Source: an uncultured Bacteroidota bacterium (GTDB lineage Bacteria; Bacteroidota; Bacteroidia; UKL13-3). From it: DNA of 48,215 nt. Location of the stretch: the NCBI GenBank assembly GCA_903897855.1, contig CAIUDH010000089.1, positions 1 through 48,215 of the forward strand. The letters are read 5' to 3'. Below, one piece after another: positions 1-8,004 of this stretch (positions are counted from its first letter, which is position 1; each line of letters begins with the position of its first letter). Under the pieces are notes generated by a model, which ran no database searches, was not told the DNA's origin, and saw only the letters and a list, made by a program, of their open reading frames with translations. The translations under genes were made by a program, and so were the position numbers.

Positions 1-545
1 GCAATCACGGGCTTATCAAAATGCAAATTGCTTTCCGGCAAATTGGCTACAGCATCTAATAAAGGGTGTCCTACATAGGTTACATCATAATTCCATTTAT
101 CGTAAAGCGCTTTTTCGAAGGGTAAAATCACCAACATCAAATCGACACATTGCTTTATTTTTTTGATCCTGTTTTCTTTCCATGCCCACACTTGAGGCGA
201 AATATAATACACCACATTAATCCCCTGTTTTTTCGCCCATTGAGCAATACGCAGGTTAAAACCAGGATAGTCGATGAGTATTAAAACATCCGGCTTGTTG
301 TCTAATATATCTTGCTTACAAAAGAAAATGTTATTGAGGATGGTGCGTATATTCATGAGCACCTCCGTATAACCCATAAAGGCCAATTCGCGGTAGTGTT
401 TTACCAAGATAGCTCCGGCCGCTTGCATGGCATCGCCACCCCAGCACGTAAATTGAGCTTCGGCATCTTGCACCATAAGCTGCCTTATTAAATTGCTCCC
501 GTGCAAGTCGCCACTTGCTTCGCCGGCGATGATATAATATTTCAT
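1..545 (-). CDS. lpxB: Lipid-A-disaccharide synthase, 3' part outside window
   Basis: LpxB joins UDP-2,3-diacylglucosamine and lipid X to form lipid A disaccharide at the inner face of the cytoplasmic membrane (family knowledge). Only the first 181 or so residues are present; the rest lies beyond base 1, so it is cut by the window, not broken. The start is the ATG at 545. The protein opens with YYIIAGEASGDLHG, the usual LpxB N-terminus, and carries CWGGDAMQAAG, AFMGYTEV, LIDYPGFNLRIA and ISPQVWAWKENRI, all family hallmarks. It is the last of three co-directional genes (surE, small membrane protein, lpxB) with only 12 bases to the gene before it, so cotranscription is likely. surE close to lpxB is a familiar Bacteroidota arrangement. 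Confidence 0.95.
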   Translation of the reverse strand, partial: MKYYIIAGEASGDLHGSNLIRQLMVQDAEAQFTCWGGDAMQAAGAILVKHYRELAFMGYTEVLMNIRTILNNIFFCKQDILDNKPDVLILIDYPGFNLRIAQWAKKQGINVVYYISPQVWAWKENRIKKIKQCVDLMLVILPFEKALYDKWNYDVTYVGHPLLDAVANLPESNLHFDKPVI

Positions 546-557
546 AATTAAATAAAA

Positions 558-833
558 TTATTCTTGTATGATGAATATCTTATAATAAAAAAACAGTAAC
601 CCGAAAAACAAAGTAACTAAAACAAGTCCTCTCGAAGTTTTATCTAGGTTATGTTTGGTATAAAACAGCACGGGTAAGAAATTAGCTCCAACACAAAGGA
701 TCAGAAGAAAAGGAGTCGTCACCATATAGTGAATTAATCCTTTAATTCCCATAGCTACCCCAAACAATGCAGCCGGTAAAAGAATCCCGATAGCTACCCC
801 AAACCAGTCGTTATTAATTTTTAGCTTGTCCAT
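558..833 (-). CDS. Small membrane protein of unknown function
   Basis: A 91-residue protein with three hydrophobic segments, roughly residues 11-32, 37-56 and 66-88, and little else, so it is probably an inner-membrane protein. I do not recognise a named family. It starts inside the end of surE (13-base overlap) and ends 12 bases before lpxB, so it is very likely translated from the same mRNA. Its place between surE and lpxB hints at an envelope-related role, but that is only association. Confidence 0.75.
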   Translation of the reverse strand: MDKLKINNDWFGVAIGILLPAALFGVAMGIKGLIHYMVTTPFLLILCVGANFLPVLFYTKHNLDKTSRGLVLVTLFFGLLFFYYKIFIIQE

Positions 834-1597
834 TTTTGTAACTTTTTTATTTCATGATGAGCTGTTAAATCAAACTGCACGGGCACTACAGATACAAATC
901 CGTTTTTCAAGGCCCATTCATCGGTATCTTTTCCGATATCGAAATTGTCGAAATCGCCTTTCATCCAATAATATTTTCTGCCATAAGGGTCCGTGCGTTC
1001 GTCAAACGATTCCTTCCACTTTGCGTTAGCTTGTCGGCAAATTTTATATCCTTTAATATCTTCAATCTGCAATTTGGGGATGTTTACGTTGAGTAAGGTT
1101 CCCTTATTTAACCCATGTTTTAAAACACGTTGAATTACCCATTGTACCACCTCACGTGAGAAGGTAAAATCGGCCTCGTAGCCAAAATCCAATAAGGATA
1201 AACCAACAGAAGGAATGCCTTCGATGGCCCCTTCAACAGCGGCGCTCATCGTGCCTGAGTAAAGCACATTGATACTGCTATTACCTCCATGGTTAATGCC
1301 GCTAAGCAGGATATCCGGTTTGCGATGTATTATTTTATCCACGGCAAGTTTCACACAGTCAACAGGAGTGCCACTACATTGATAGGCAAGATGCTCGGGA
1401 TAAACCTTCACTTTATCTATTCGTAGCGGCTTGGTAATGGTAATGGCGTGCCCCATGCCACTTTGTGGACTGTCGGGAGCCACAATGACCAAGTCGCCAA
1501 AGGGGGCAGCCGCTTCAATTAAATTTTTAATGCCTGGGGCTGTAATACCGTCATCATTGGTAATCAGTATCAGCGGGCGTTTCGATTTCTTAATCAT
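821..1597 (-). CDS. surE: 5'/3'-nucleotidase SurE
   Basis: SurE is a metal-dependent cytoplasmic phosphatase acting on nucleoside 5'- and 3'-monophosphates. The 258-residue product has the metal-binding opening ILITNDDGITAPG near residues 9-21, PDSPQSGMGHAIT, and SGINHGGNSSINVLYSGTM followed by AAVEG, all diagnostic. A longer reading frame begins at 1642, but the ATG at 1597 is preferred: family members start directly before the ITNDDG motif, and a TANNTTTG promoter box on the minus strand (1606-1613) lies inside the longer version. First gene of the surE-membrane protein-lpxB operon; divergent from purQ across an 86-base gap. Confidence 0.95.
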   Translation of the reverse strand: MIKKSKRPLILITNDDGITAPGIKNLIEAAAPFGDLVIVAPDSPQSGMGHAITITKPLRIDKVKVYPEHLAYQCSGTPVDCVKLAVDKIIHRKPDILLSGINHGGNSSINVLYSGTMSAAVEGAIEGIPSVGLSLLDFGYEADFTFSREVVQWVIQRVLKHGLNKGTLLNVNIPKLQIEDIKGYKICRQANAKWKESFDERTDPYGRKYYWMKGDFDNFDIGKDTDEWALKNGFVSVVPVQFDLTAHHEIKKLQKWTS

Positions 1598-1605
1598 GCT
1601 GTTGG

Positions 1606-1613
1606 CAAAAGTA
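1606..1613 (-). promoter_or_regulatory. -7 box of the surE operon promoter
   Basis: Minus strand reads TACTTTTG, an exact match to the Bacteroidota -7 consensus TANNTTTG, only 9 bases before the surE ATG. No clear -33 TTG lies at the expected distance. The transcript would have almost no leader. Confidence 0.5.
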
Positions 1614-1671
1614 CACAAATAGAAAAGACGAATAAGAATCATAGCAATTATCTTGAATCTTAATTTAGCCT

Positions 1672-1679
1672 TATCTTTG
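1672..1679 (+). promoter_or_regulatory. -7 box of the purQ promoter
   Basis: TATCTTTG matches TANNTTTG exactly and ends 5 bases before the purQ ATG. A TTG lies at 1653-1655, 16 bases upstream, shorter than the usual 19-20. If this is the main promoter, the purQ mRNA is leaderless or nearly so. Confidence 0.45.
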
Positions 1680-1683
1680 CAAT

Positions 1684-2382
1684 ATGAAATTTGGAGTAGT
1701 AATTTTTCCGGGCAGTAACTGCGATGAAGACTTAATTCATTGCCTGCAAGAGAGCACCCATCAGCAAGTGGTGAAATTATGGCACAAAGACCACGATTTA
1801 CAGGCGTGCGATATGATTTTTTTGCCCGGCGGCTTTAGTTATGGCGATTACCTAAGAAGTGGTGCTATCGCTCGTTTTAGCCCTATCATGCAAAATGTTA
1901 TTTCGTTTGCCCAGACAGGAGGCTTCGTGATGGGTATCTGTAACGGGTTTCAAATTTTATGTGAGGCCGGGCTCTTGCCAGGGGCTTTGATACGCAATAC
2001 CAACATGAAATTTGCCTGTGCAAATGTAACCCTCAAAACAGTGACAACAAACAGCTTGGTAACCTCTACCCTATCTACCGAAAAAGCATTAAAAATACCG
2101 ATTGCCCATGGTGAGGGCCGATATTTTGCCGATGAGGCAACCTTGAAATCGCTGAACGAGAACGATCAAATTCTATTCAAATATTGCGATGAAAGCGGAA
2201 ATATAACCGAAAAATCTAATCCCAACGGCTCCTTGCAAAATATTGCCGGCATCACCAACAGCACAAGAAATGTTTTTGGTATGATGCCTCACCCAGAGCG
2301 TGCGGCCAGTAAGGAAGTTTATAATACCGATGGGGTAGGGTTATTTGAGAGTATCATGAGTGCCGCGAAAATCACTGCTTAA
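1684..2382 (+). CDS. purQ: Phosphoribosylformylglycinamidine synthase, glutaminase subunit PurQ
   Basis: PurQ releases ammonia from glutamine for the FGAM synthase step of purine synthesis, working with PurL and PurS. The 232-residue protein is a class I glutamine amidotransferase: VVIFPGSNCDEDL at the N-terminus, FLPGGFSYGDYLRSGA (oxyanion region), the nucleophile Cys86 in GICNGFQIL, and the His203/Glu205 pair in MMPHPERA. Length is normal for the small stand-alone PurQ type. No purL or purS is nearby, as is common in Bacteroidota. Its stop codon overlaps the stop of the convergent flavoprotein gene by 4 bases (2379-2382). Confidence 0.97.
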   Translation: MKFGVVIFPGSNCDEDLIHCLQESTHQQVVKLWHKDHDLQACDMIFLPGGFSYGDYLRSGAIARFSPIMQNVISFAQTGGFVMGICNGFQILCEAGLLPGALIRNTNMKFACANVTLKTVTTNSLVTSTLSTEKALKIPIAHGEGRYFADEATLKSLNENDQILFKYCDESGNITEKSNPNGSLQNIAGITNSTRNVFGMMPHPERAASKEVYNTDGVGLFESIMSAAKITA

Positions 2383-3320
2383 AAAGTAGCAAACCCTTTT
2401 TTAACAAGGGTATTATAATCACTTATTATTTCGTCTACAATTTCCTGAACTGTATAAATGCTGTGAATGGTTGAGGCTATCTGACCTATTTCCAACTCCC
2501 CTTCAATCATATCACCTTCGAACATGCCGTGTTTAGCACGTGCCCTACCCAATAATTGTTTTAGCTCTTCTACGGTGGCACATTGCTCCTCGGCTATCTT
2601 AACATCTGTATAAAATTTATTCTTTAGAAGCCTTACAGGAGCTAATTTTTTAAGCATTAACTGGGTGTCGCCGTCGTTGGCATTGATGACCGCATTTTTA
2701 AAATTAGGATGCGCACTCGATTCCACGCTGGCCGCAAAGCGACTCCCCACCTGAACCCCCTCGGCACCTAAGGCCAGTGCGGCCAACATCGCAGCTCCGC
2801 TGGCTATTCCACCCGCAGCAATAACGGGTATTTTTATATGTTGGCCTAATAAAGGCAAGAGGCAAAGTGTGGTGGTCTCTTCTCTGCCATTATGCCCCCC
2901 CGCTTCAAAGCCTTCACCTACAATAGCATCAACGCCCGCTTCTACTGCTTTCAATGCAAATTTCAAATTACTTACCACATGTACAACCGTAATATTTTTT
3001 TCTTTTAGATACTTCGTCCAAGTACCTGGGTTGCCTGCCGAAGTAAACACAATTTTTACTTCCTCTTCAATAATAATTTGAATTATTTTATCGATATCAG
3101 GATAAATTAGAGGCACATTTACACCGAAAGGGAGGGCCGTGGCCACTTTACATTTGCGAATGTTCTCACGCAGTATTTCGGGGTACATACTACCGGCACC
3201 CAACAGCCCTAAACAACCTGCATTGGAGGCTGCTGAGGCCAACCGCCAGCCACTATTCCAAATCATACCGGCTTGAATAAGGGGGTATTTTATTTTAAAA
3301 AGTTCACAAATTCTGTTCAT
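2379..3320 (-). CDS. Nitronate monooxygenase / FabK-like FMN-dependent oxidoreductase
   Basis: A 313-residue TIM-barrel flavoprotein of the 2-nitropropane dioxygenase family, whose members oxidise alkyl nitronates or, in the FabK branch, reduce enoyl-ACP. Seen: PLIQAGMIWNSGWRLASA (residues 13-30), GVNVPL, AVEAGVDAIVGEGFEAGGHNG with the active-site His143, and the FMN-phosphate signatures IPVIAAGGIASG and GVQVGSRFAASVES. A longer frame to 3434 exists, but the ATG at 3320 gives the normal family N-terminus (MNRICELF) and avoids overlap with the upstream gene, which ends at 3331. The substrate cannot be settled from sequence; nitronate detoxification is more likely than fatty acid synthesis because the Bacteroidota copies usually coexist with FabI. 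Confidence 0.85.
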   Translation of the reverse strand: MNRICELFKIKYPLIQAGMIWNSGWRLASAASNAGCLGLLGAGSMYPEILRENIRKCKVATALPFGVNVPLIYPDIDKIIQIIIEEEVKIVFTSAGNPGTWTKYLKEKNITVVHVVSNLKFALKAVEAGVDAIVGEGFEAGGHNGREETTTLCLLPLLGQHIKIPVIAAGGIASGAAMLAALALGAEGVQVGSRFAASVESSAHPNFKNAVINANDGDTQLMLKKLAPVRLLKNKFYTDVKIAEEQCATVEELKQLLGRARAKHGMFEGDMIEGELEIGQIASTIHSIYTVQEIVDEIISDYNTLVKKGFATF

Positions 3321-3330
3321 CTCGTTCTGA

Positions 3331-3696
3331 TTATTCAACTGCTTCGGCTTTATATACAAAATAATTCGTCTCGCCTTGCCAAGGAAAATGCCGCATCTTC
3401 TCTTTATACGACAATCGAATTCGCTTACCCTCATACTTGTTCAAGGCATCGATGGTTTCCTGCTCGTTATCGAGCACAGAAAACTGCCAAATATTATTTA
3501 AGAGCGAGCCTCCTTCCTGCGTTACACCGCCCAAATTCAATTCGCCCTCCCAAGTTTTGAAAATATAGCCCTTGTCGGAAAATTTCATGAGCAAGCCGGT
3601 ACGACTTCCTTGGCTGTAAGTAAAGCTGGCAAAGGCAAAATAACCGATACTAAAAAACACGAGTGCCGCAACAAAATATAAGATTAGTTTACGCAT
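3331..3696 (-). CDS. Small membrane-anchored protein, conserved in Bacteroidota
   Basis: A 121-residue protein starting MRKLILYFVAALVF, with one hydrophobic N-terminal segment (signal anchor or signal peptide, residues 4-23) and a short exported domain with GSRTGLLMKFSDKGYIFKT, EGELNLGG and HFPWQGETNYFVYKAE. I recall proteins of this layout in many Bacteroidota, sometimes labelled 6-phosphogluconate dehydrogenase in databases. Nothing here supports that label: no Rossmann motif and far too short. A second in-frame ATG at 3705 is equally possible, and the frame extends to 3831 without a better start. Ten bases upstream of the nitronate monooxygenase gene, so probably cotranscribed. Confidence 0.7.
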   Translation of the reverse strand: MRKLILYFVAALVFFSIGYFAFASFTYSQGSRTGLLMKFSDKGYIFKTWEGELNLGGVTQEGGSLLNNIWQFSVLDNEQETIDALNKYEGKRIRLSYKEKMRHFPWQGETNYFVYKAEAVE

Positions 3697-3865
3697 TAAA
3701 GTCATAATAGAATGAATATTAGATAAGGCAAACTTATGAAAAATAAATCTAAGCCGTCCCAAAATTTCCACAGGATTGAAATAGAGGCCGGTAGAGTTTA
3801 AATTGAAGTGAGGTTTGAGATATCGAACCAATCCTCTTTATAATACAATCCTTGATGCGCTGTTT

Positions 3866-4264
3866 TTATTGCTTTCGCAGATCGTACTCTTTGTTGCCCT
3901 CCCCTATCACGAGTACTATTTCTGTGATGGGTTGTAGCACATTAAAGGTCCTCATTTTATTTATGCTATTCGGATTATTATCTACCAACACCAATTGCAA
4001 ATTATTACTTTCTAAGGTCCAGGTGCCTTTGATAATAATATCGTCACCTAAAATATTTCGATATGATTCGGTAAAGTTGCCTTTGGCATCAAAGCTTAGA
4101 TGATAAGCAGGAAAAGCAAGGTTAAAATCAGCAGTCTTGTCCATGCCATCGAGCGAGTAAGATAAGATGCCCCAAGTTCCAGGCAAGAAATCTTTCGGTT
4201 CGGAAGTTTTACATTTCGATGCAAAGAGAGCCAAGCACAGCCAAAACAAAATAAAATTCTTCAT
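3866..4264 (-). CDS. Lipocalin-like lipoprotein
   Basis: A 132-residue predicted lipoprotein: hydrophobic N-terminus FILFWLCLALFA followed by the lipobox-like SKC with Cys18. The mature part looks like a small lipocalin-type beta-barrel common in Bacteroidota: LPGTWGILSYSLDG near the start (Gly-x-Trp), then FDAKGNFTESY and IKGTWTLESNNLQLVL. The function of these is generally unknown. Lies 24 bases downstream of comB on the same strand. Confidence 0.7.
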   Translation of the reverse strand: MKNFILFWLCLALFASKCKTSEPKDFLPGTWGILSYSLDGMDKTADFNLAFPAYHLSFDAKGNFTESYRNILGDDIIIKGTWTLESNNLQLVLVDNNPNSINKMRTFNVLQPITEIVLVIGEGNKEYDLRKQ

Positions 4265-4288
4265 GTTCGAAAGGCAAGTTAACTAATT

Positions 4289-4993
4289 TCAAGGTAGGAT
4301 AAGAAATTCATCCTTCAGCACCGGTACGATATTATAAATATTCTGTTGCAAACAGAAGGAGATGTCTTTCTCTATTCCTAAAGCCACAAAACGATGTGCA
4401 TGGCTCGATTTTCTGAGATATAAACTCAGGTCTTTTTCAGCACTTGTATATAAATCCATAGCTGCAACGGTGGCGTCATCGGCAAGGGCGAAGTCGTTTT
4501 TTAACTCATTCGCCACGGCGCCGGCGAATAAGGTATCTTCCAAATTAAAATTGTTTTTCCAACCGCTGCACAGCAAAACCACATCACGCTGCTGATGAAT
4601 CAAAAAATCACAGAGCGCCTTTTGATTTAAAAAACTGCCAATAGCTACCACTGCGGCTTTTTTCGATAACTCAATGGCCTGTGTTCCATTGGTTGTGGTG
4701 ATGGCGATAGACGCCCCCTTTATTCTCGATTCCATATAACTAAAGGGTGAGTTACCGAGAGCAAACCCCTCCACTGGCTTGCCATCTCGCTCTGCTGCAC
4801 AGATGAAGCCCTCTGCCTCAAAACGATGGCATTCTTCAGGGGTGGCCACCGGGATAATTCTGGTGGCACCATGTGCAAAGGCAACACAGATGCTGCTTGT
4901 AGCCCGAAACACATCGATTACAACAACCACCTTCCCGGTTAAATCGTGAAGTTGCAGGAGCAGGGGGGTAAGAACAGTTTGAATTTTTAACAT
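4289..4993 (-). CDS. comB: 2-phosphosulfolactate phosphatase family protein ComB
   Basis: ComB removes phosphate from 2-phosphosulfolactate, a step of coenzyme M synthesis in methanogens; many bacteria without coenzyme M also carry it. The 234-residue protein shows VVVIDVFRATSSI (residues 22-34), GATRIIPV, AERDGKPVEGFALGNSP, TTTNGTQAI (residues 99-107) and LEDTLFAGA, matching the family throughout. No comA (phosphosulfolactate synthase) or comC is nearby, so the real substrate may differ. Divergent from the ECF sigma gene over a 122-base gap. Confidence 0.88.
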   Translation of the reverse strand: MLKIQTVLTPLLLQLHDLTGKVVVVIDVFRATSSICVAFAHGATRIIPVATPEECHRFEAEGFICAAERDGKPVEGFALGNSPFSYMESRIKGASIAITTTNGTQAIELSKKAAVVAIGSFLNQKALCDFLIHQQRDVVLLCSGWKNNFNLEDTLFAGAVANELKNDFALADDATVAAMDLYTSAEKDLSLYLRKSSHAHRFVALGIEKDISFCLQQNIYNIVPVLKDEFLILP

Positions 4994-5115
4994 GGGTCAG
5001 AATTAAACTCAGGCGCGAAAAAACAAATAAAATTGCAAATAATAGCTTATTTCTTCCTCACGGTGCAACGTTTAGCCTACTTGTAACGATTATTGCTTAA
5101 TTTCACTATAAAATC

Positions 5116-5658
5116 ATGCCTGAGAATAACGCAGAACTTATAGAAGGGTGCCAGCAAAACAACCGTAAAAGCCAAGAGCGTCTGTATAAAAAGTACGCTG
5201 GGCTGATGCTGGGGATTTGTATGCGTTATGTGAAGAATCGTGCAGAGGCAGAAGATGTAATGATGGAAGGGTTTATGAAAGTTTATAAACTAATCTCAAA
5301 CTACACTGCTACCGGTTCATTTGAAGGTTGGATGAAACGTATTATGGTGTATACGGCCATCGAGCATTACCGTAAAATGAGCAAAATGCCTTTTGATGAA
5401 TTTCAGTCGCATGATAGCAGTGTTGATGATTATGTGATTGATTCCATCAGTGCACGGGACATCTTAAAGCTCATGGACAGCATGCCCGATGGCTATCGAA
5501 TGATTGTGAACATGTATGCTATTGAGGGTTATACCCATAAAGAAATTGCCGATGCGATGGGCATTAGTGAAGGCACGAGTAAATCGCAGCTGAACAGAGG
5601 AAAATTATTTTTAAAGAAGTTAATAGAGAAAAAATTTCTCACACACACGAAAAATTAA
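5116..5658 (+). CDS. ECF-type RNA polymerase sigma factor
   Basis: A 180-residue sigma-70 family regulator of the extracytoplasmic-function class. Region 2 spans about residues 18-90 (ERLYKKYAGLMLGICMRYVK, then AEAEDVMMEGFMKVYKLI); region 4 spans about residues 112-172, with the helix-turn-helix GYTHKEIADAMGISEGTSKS. Region 3 is absent, as expected for ECF factors. The next gene begins 2 bases after the stop and encodes a membrane-spanning partner, so the pair is almost certainly an operon and likely a sigma/anti-sigma unit (inference). Upstream, 5066-5070 and 5084-5088 hold two AACG-containing sites 18 bases apart that could be autoregulatory, but this is speculative. Confidence 0.95.
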   Translation: MPENNAELIEGCQQNNRKSQERLYKKYAGLMLGICMRYVKNRAEAEDVMMEGFMKVYKLISNYTATGSFEGWMKRIMVYTAIEHYRKMSKMPFDEFQSHDSSVDDYVIDSISARDILKLMDSMPDGYRMIVNMYAIEGYTHKEIADAMGISEGTSKSQLNRGKLFLKKLIEKKFLTHTKN

Positions 5659-5660
5659 TT

Positions 5661-7004
5661 ATGAGCTCACTAAAAGAAAAGTTTGATGATTATCGCGAAG
5701 AGCCTCAGTATGCTTCATGGCAGCAGTTGCTTCAGCGGCTAAGCACTGAATTGCCAGTAAGAAAGAAACGGAGATACCTGCTCTGGATTTTACCCCTGTT
5801 TTTTATAGGCCCTTTAACTGCCTGGTGGTTTTTTTCAACAAACACTTCCCAACCTTTGGCCCAGCAGAGTGAAAATGCCATTCAAAATTCGACCGCGACT
5901 CCAGAGGCAAGTGTTACCTCCGCTACCTTACAGAACACAGTAAAAATTAACGAAGCGATGCTAAAAAGCGCGCCCAATAATCCATCCAACAAGGCCGCCC
6001 ATGGTGCTTCAACCAATACCAACAGCACCAATCAAAGTGCCAACAGCCACCCGAACACCGTTGCCACTGCAACTACCCAAACCAACTCAACGACCCTTAC
6101 TTCTGAAAATAATAATTCGATAAATCGGAGCACAGCTGCAATTAAAAGAGTGGAGAGCATTGAAAGAGAACCACTTGTAATCCATTCCACCCCGCCTATC
6201 GTAACGGCTTTCAAAGGAGAGCTTCTGGTGCTAACCACACCCATTAAGCCGAACACCACGGTGGAAAACAAATTTGTATTGGAGATCTTCTATGCTCCAG
6301 GGATCAGTAACATGATGATTAAAACTCCATTGATCAATAATATTATCAGCTCAAAAACAATCGCAAGTAATGTTAGTTTACGCAAGAGTATTAGCAAAAT
6401 GGGCTTCGGTTATTCGACAGGCTTTGGCTTAAAAATGGATCTTAATAATAACTTTCGTGTCAAAACCGGATACTACTTTACACAAGTAAATCAAACTATT
6501 TATTATAACACAGAACCTGCCAATTGCCATTGCGGATCGAGCATCGCTTTATCACAGGTGGCGAATATAACCGAGCTCGACATGCTTAATATCGGGGATA
6601 CCATCTCGAAAGGAAATTCAAATTCCTTCACCAATAAATATTCACTACGAGAAATACCATTGGTGATAGAGTATGCAAGACCCACCTTGAAATACCCGAA
6701 CTTAAATTATGTATTAAATTTGGGCATGTCGTACATGTATATGAGCGGACTAAATATCATAACACCTGATGCCGATAATGTCGGATTTATGAAGACCACC
6801 AAACTCGGTGGATTCCCTACCTATAAGGATGCTTTTAATGTGATTGCAGGCGGAGGGCTTTTATTTAGAGCTAAGCGCAATGTCGAATATATGATCGCCC
6901 CCCAATTTAAACTCGCTGTTACCAGCCTTTCCAAAAACGACCATTGGCTCAGAGAGTACCCCTGGCAGATGCAGGTTGCTTTTGGTATCGGGAAACGCTT
7001 CTGA
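5661..7004 (+). CDS. Putative dual-membrane-spanning anti-sigma factor with C-terminal beta-barrel
   Basis: A 447-residue protein in three parts. Residues 1-37 are charged and probably cytoplasmic, with FDDYREEPQYASWQQLLQRL, matching the short EEPxxxxWxxL helix found in such proteins. A basic patch KKRRY precedes one transmembrane helix at about 39-60 (LLWILPLFFIGPLTAWWFF). Residues 61-190 are a Ser/Thr/Asn/Ala-rich, probably disordered linker. From about 200 on, alternating polar/hydrophobic strands end in VAFGIGKRF, with the C-terminal Phe typical of outer-membrane beta-barrels. This fits the dual membrane-spanning anti-sigma factors described in Bacteroides, which link an outer-membrane barrel to a cytoplasmic sigma factor. 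It directly follows an ECF sigma gene. Anti-sigma activity is inferred; the alternative is an unrelated OmpA/PorT-like barrel with a signal anchor. Confidence 0.7.
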   Translation: MSSLKEKFDDYREEPQYASWQQLLQRLSTELPVRKKRRYLLWILPLFFIGPLTAWWFFSTNTSQPLAQQSENAIQNSTATPEASVTSATLQNTVKINEAMLKSAPNNPSNKAAHGASTNTNSTNQSANSHPNTVATATTQTNSTTLTSENNNSINRSTAAIKRVESIEREPLVIHSTPPIVTAFKGELLVLTTPIKPNTTVENKFVLEIFYAPGISNMMIKTPLINNIISSKTIASNVSLRKSISKMGFGYSTGFGLKMDLNNNFRVKTGYYFTQVNQTIYYNTEPANCHCGSSIALSQVANITELDMLNIGDTISKGNSNSFTNKYSLREIPLVIEYARPTLKYPNLNYVLNLGMSYMYMSGLNIITPDADNVGFMKTTKLGGFPTYKDAFNVIAGGGLLFRAKRNVEYMIAPQFKLAVTSLSKNDHWLREYPWQMQVAFGIGKRF

Positions 7005-7022
7005 TGATATAATACAATTCTT

Positions 7023-7928
7023 TTATTTGACTTTGCCTCTCGGATGAAACCGGTTAACGGTAGTATGTAAAAAACCCTTGTCGAGGTGCGTGTAGATTTC
7101 GGTAGTGGTAATACTAACGTGTCCGAGCATGGCTTGCACCGCACGCAAATCGGCTCCATTTTCAATAAGAATCGTAGCAAAACTATGACGAAAGGTGTGC
7201 GGAGAAATGGTTTTGGTGATCCCCGCTTCCCTCACCAATTTCTTGATGATTAAAAATACCATGACACGAGAAATAGCCTTGCCTCTATTATTTAAAAATA
7301 AAATGTTTCTTGCTGAAGGATCAATTTTAGATTGTGATCGAGCCTTCAGATAATGTTCAATCTGCTTCAATGCAATTTTGCCTATAGGTACCAAGCGTTC
7401 CTTATTTCCCTTTCCTACAATTCTAAGGAACTTTTCATCAGTATAAATATCTGTAAGTTTTAAACCAATTAATTCGCTCACACGTAACCCGCAGCTATAT
7501 AATGTTTCAATCATCGCTCTGTTGCGGTGTGCAAAAGGCTCCGACAGATCAATGAAATTAATGATTGAATCAATTTCATCGGCCGACAACACATCGGGGA
7601 GGGTACGAGATAACCGAGGCGATTCCAAAAGCTCGGCCGGGCTAGAAGCAATCAAATCTTCGTTGAGCAAATAGTCGAAAAAAGATTTTATGCCCGACAA
7701 GATACGCGCTTGAGAGAAGGCACTTAATCCCAATCCATTGATCCATCCAATAAACTCGCGAAGATGCTTCAGTGTTATATTTTGAGGTAATAACTCCGCA
7801 TGAAATAAATCAATATATTGCGTGAGCTTCTCCACATCGTGCAGGTAAGCCTCGATGGTGTTTTTGGATACCCCTTTTTCAAGCTGTAGATAAGCCTTGA
7901 ACCCTTTTTTATATATCTGCCAGCTCAT
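7023..7928 (-). CDS. xerD: Site-specific tyrosine recombinase XerD
   Basis: Resolves chromosome dimers at dif together with XerC. The 301-residue protein has a SAM-like N-terminal DNA-binding domain (about 1-85, YLQLEKGVSKNTIEAYLHDV) and a C-terminal catalytic domain with the full set of residues: Arg149 (SCGLRVSEL), Lys173 (GKGNKERLVP), His244 and Arg247 (HTFRHSF), His270 (LGHVSI) and the nucleophile Tyr279 (TEIYTHL). Normal length and no neighbouring attachment site or cargo, so it reads as the housekeeping recombinase, not an integrase. Divergent from aroQ; this xerD/aroQ pairing recurs in Bacteroidota. Confidence 0.92.
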   Translation of the reverse strand: MSWQIYKKGFKAYLQLEKGVSKNTIEAYLHDVEKLTQYIDLFHAELLPQNITLKHLREFIGWINGLGLSAFSQARILSGIKSFFDYLLNEDLIASSPAELLESPRLSRTLPDVLSADEIDSIINFIDLSEPFAHRNRAMIETLYSCGLRVSELIGLKLTDIYTDEKFLRIVGKGNKERLVPIGKIALKQIEHYLKARSQSKIDPSARNILFLNNRGKAISRVMVFLIIKKLVREAGITKTISPHTFRHSFATILIENGADLRAVQAMLGHVSITTTEIYTHLDKGFLHTTVNRFHPRGKVK

Positions 7929-7982
7929 CGTGTTAATTTATACCGTTCTTAATTATCGAAAGGTAGGAGTAAATTTTTAATT

Positions 7983-7990
7983 TAACTTTG
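7983..7990 (+). promoter_or_regulatory. -7 box of the aroQ promoter
   Basis: TAACTTTG, an exact TANNTTTG match, 14 bases before the aroQ ATG. No obvious TTG at the -33 distance. Confidence 0.45.
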
Positions 7991-8004
7991 CACAAAAATA
8001 CAAA

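Noticed and set aside
2379-3434. Longer N-terminus for the nitronate monooxygenase
   Set aside because: The extra 38 residues overlap the upstream gene and do not look like family sequence; the ATG at 3320 fits.
7023-7928. XerD as integrase of a mobile element
   Set aside because: Housekeeping length and motifs, conserved neighbour aroQ, no attachment repeats or cargo genes.
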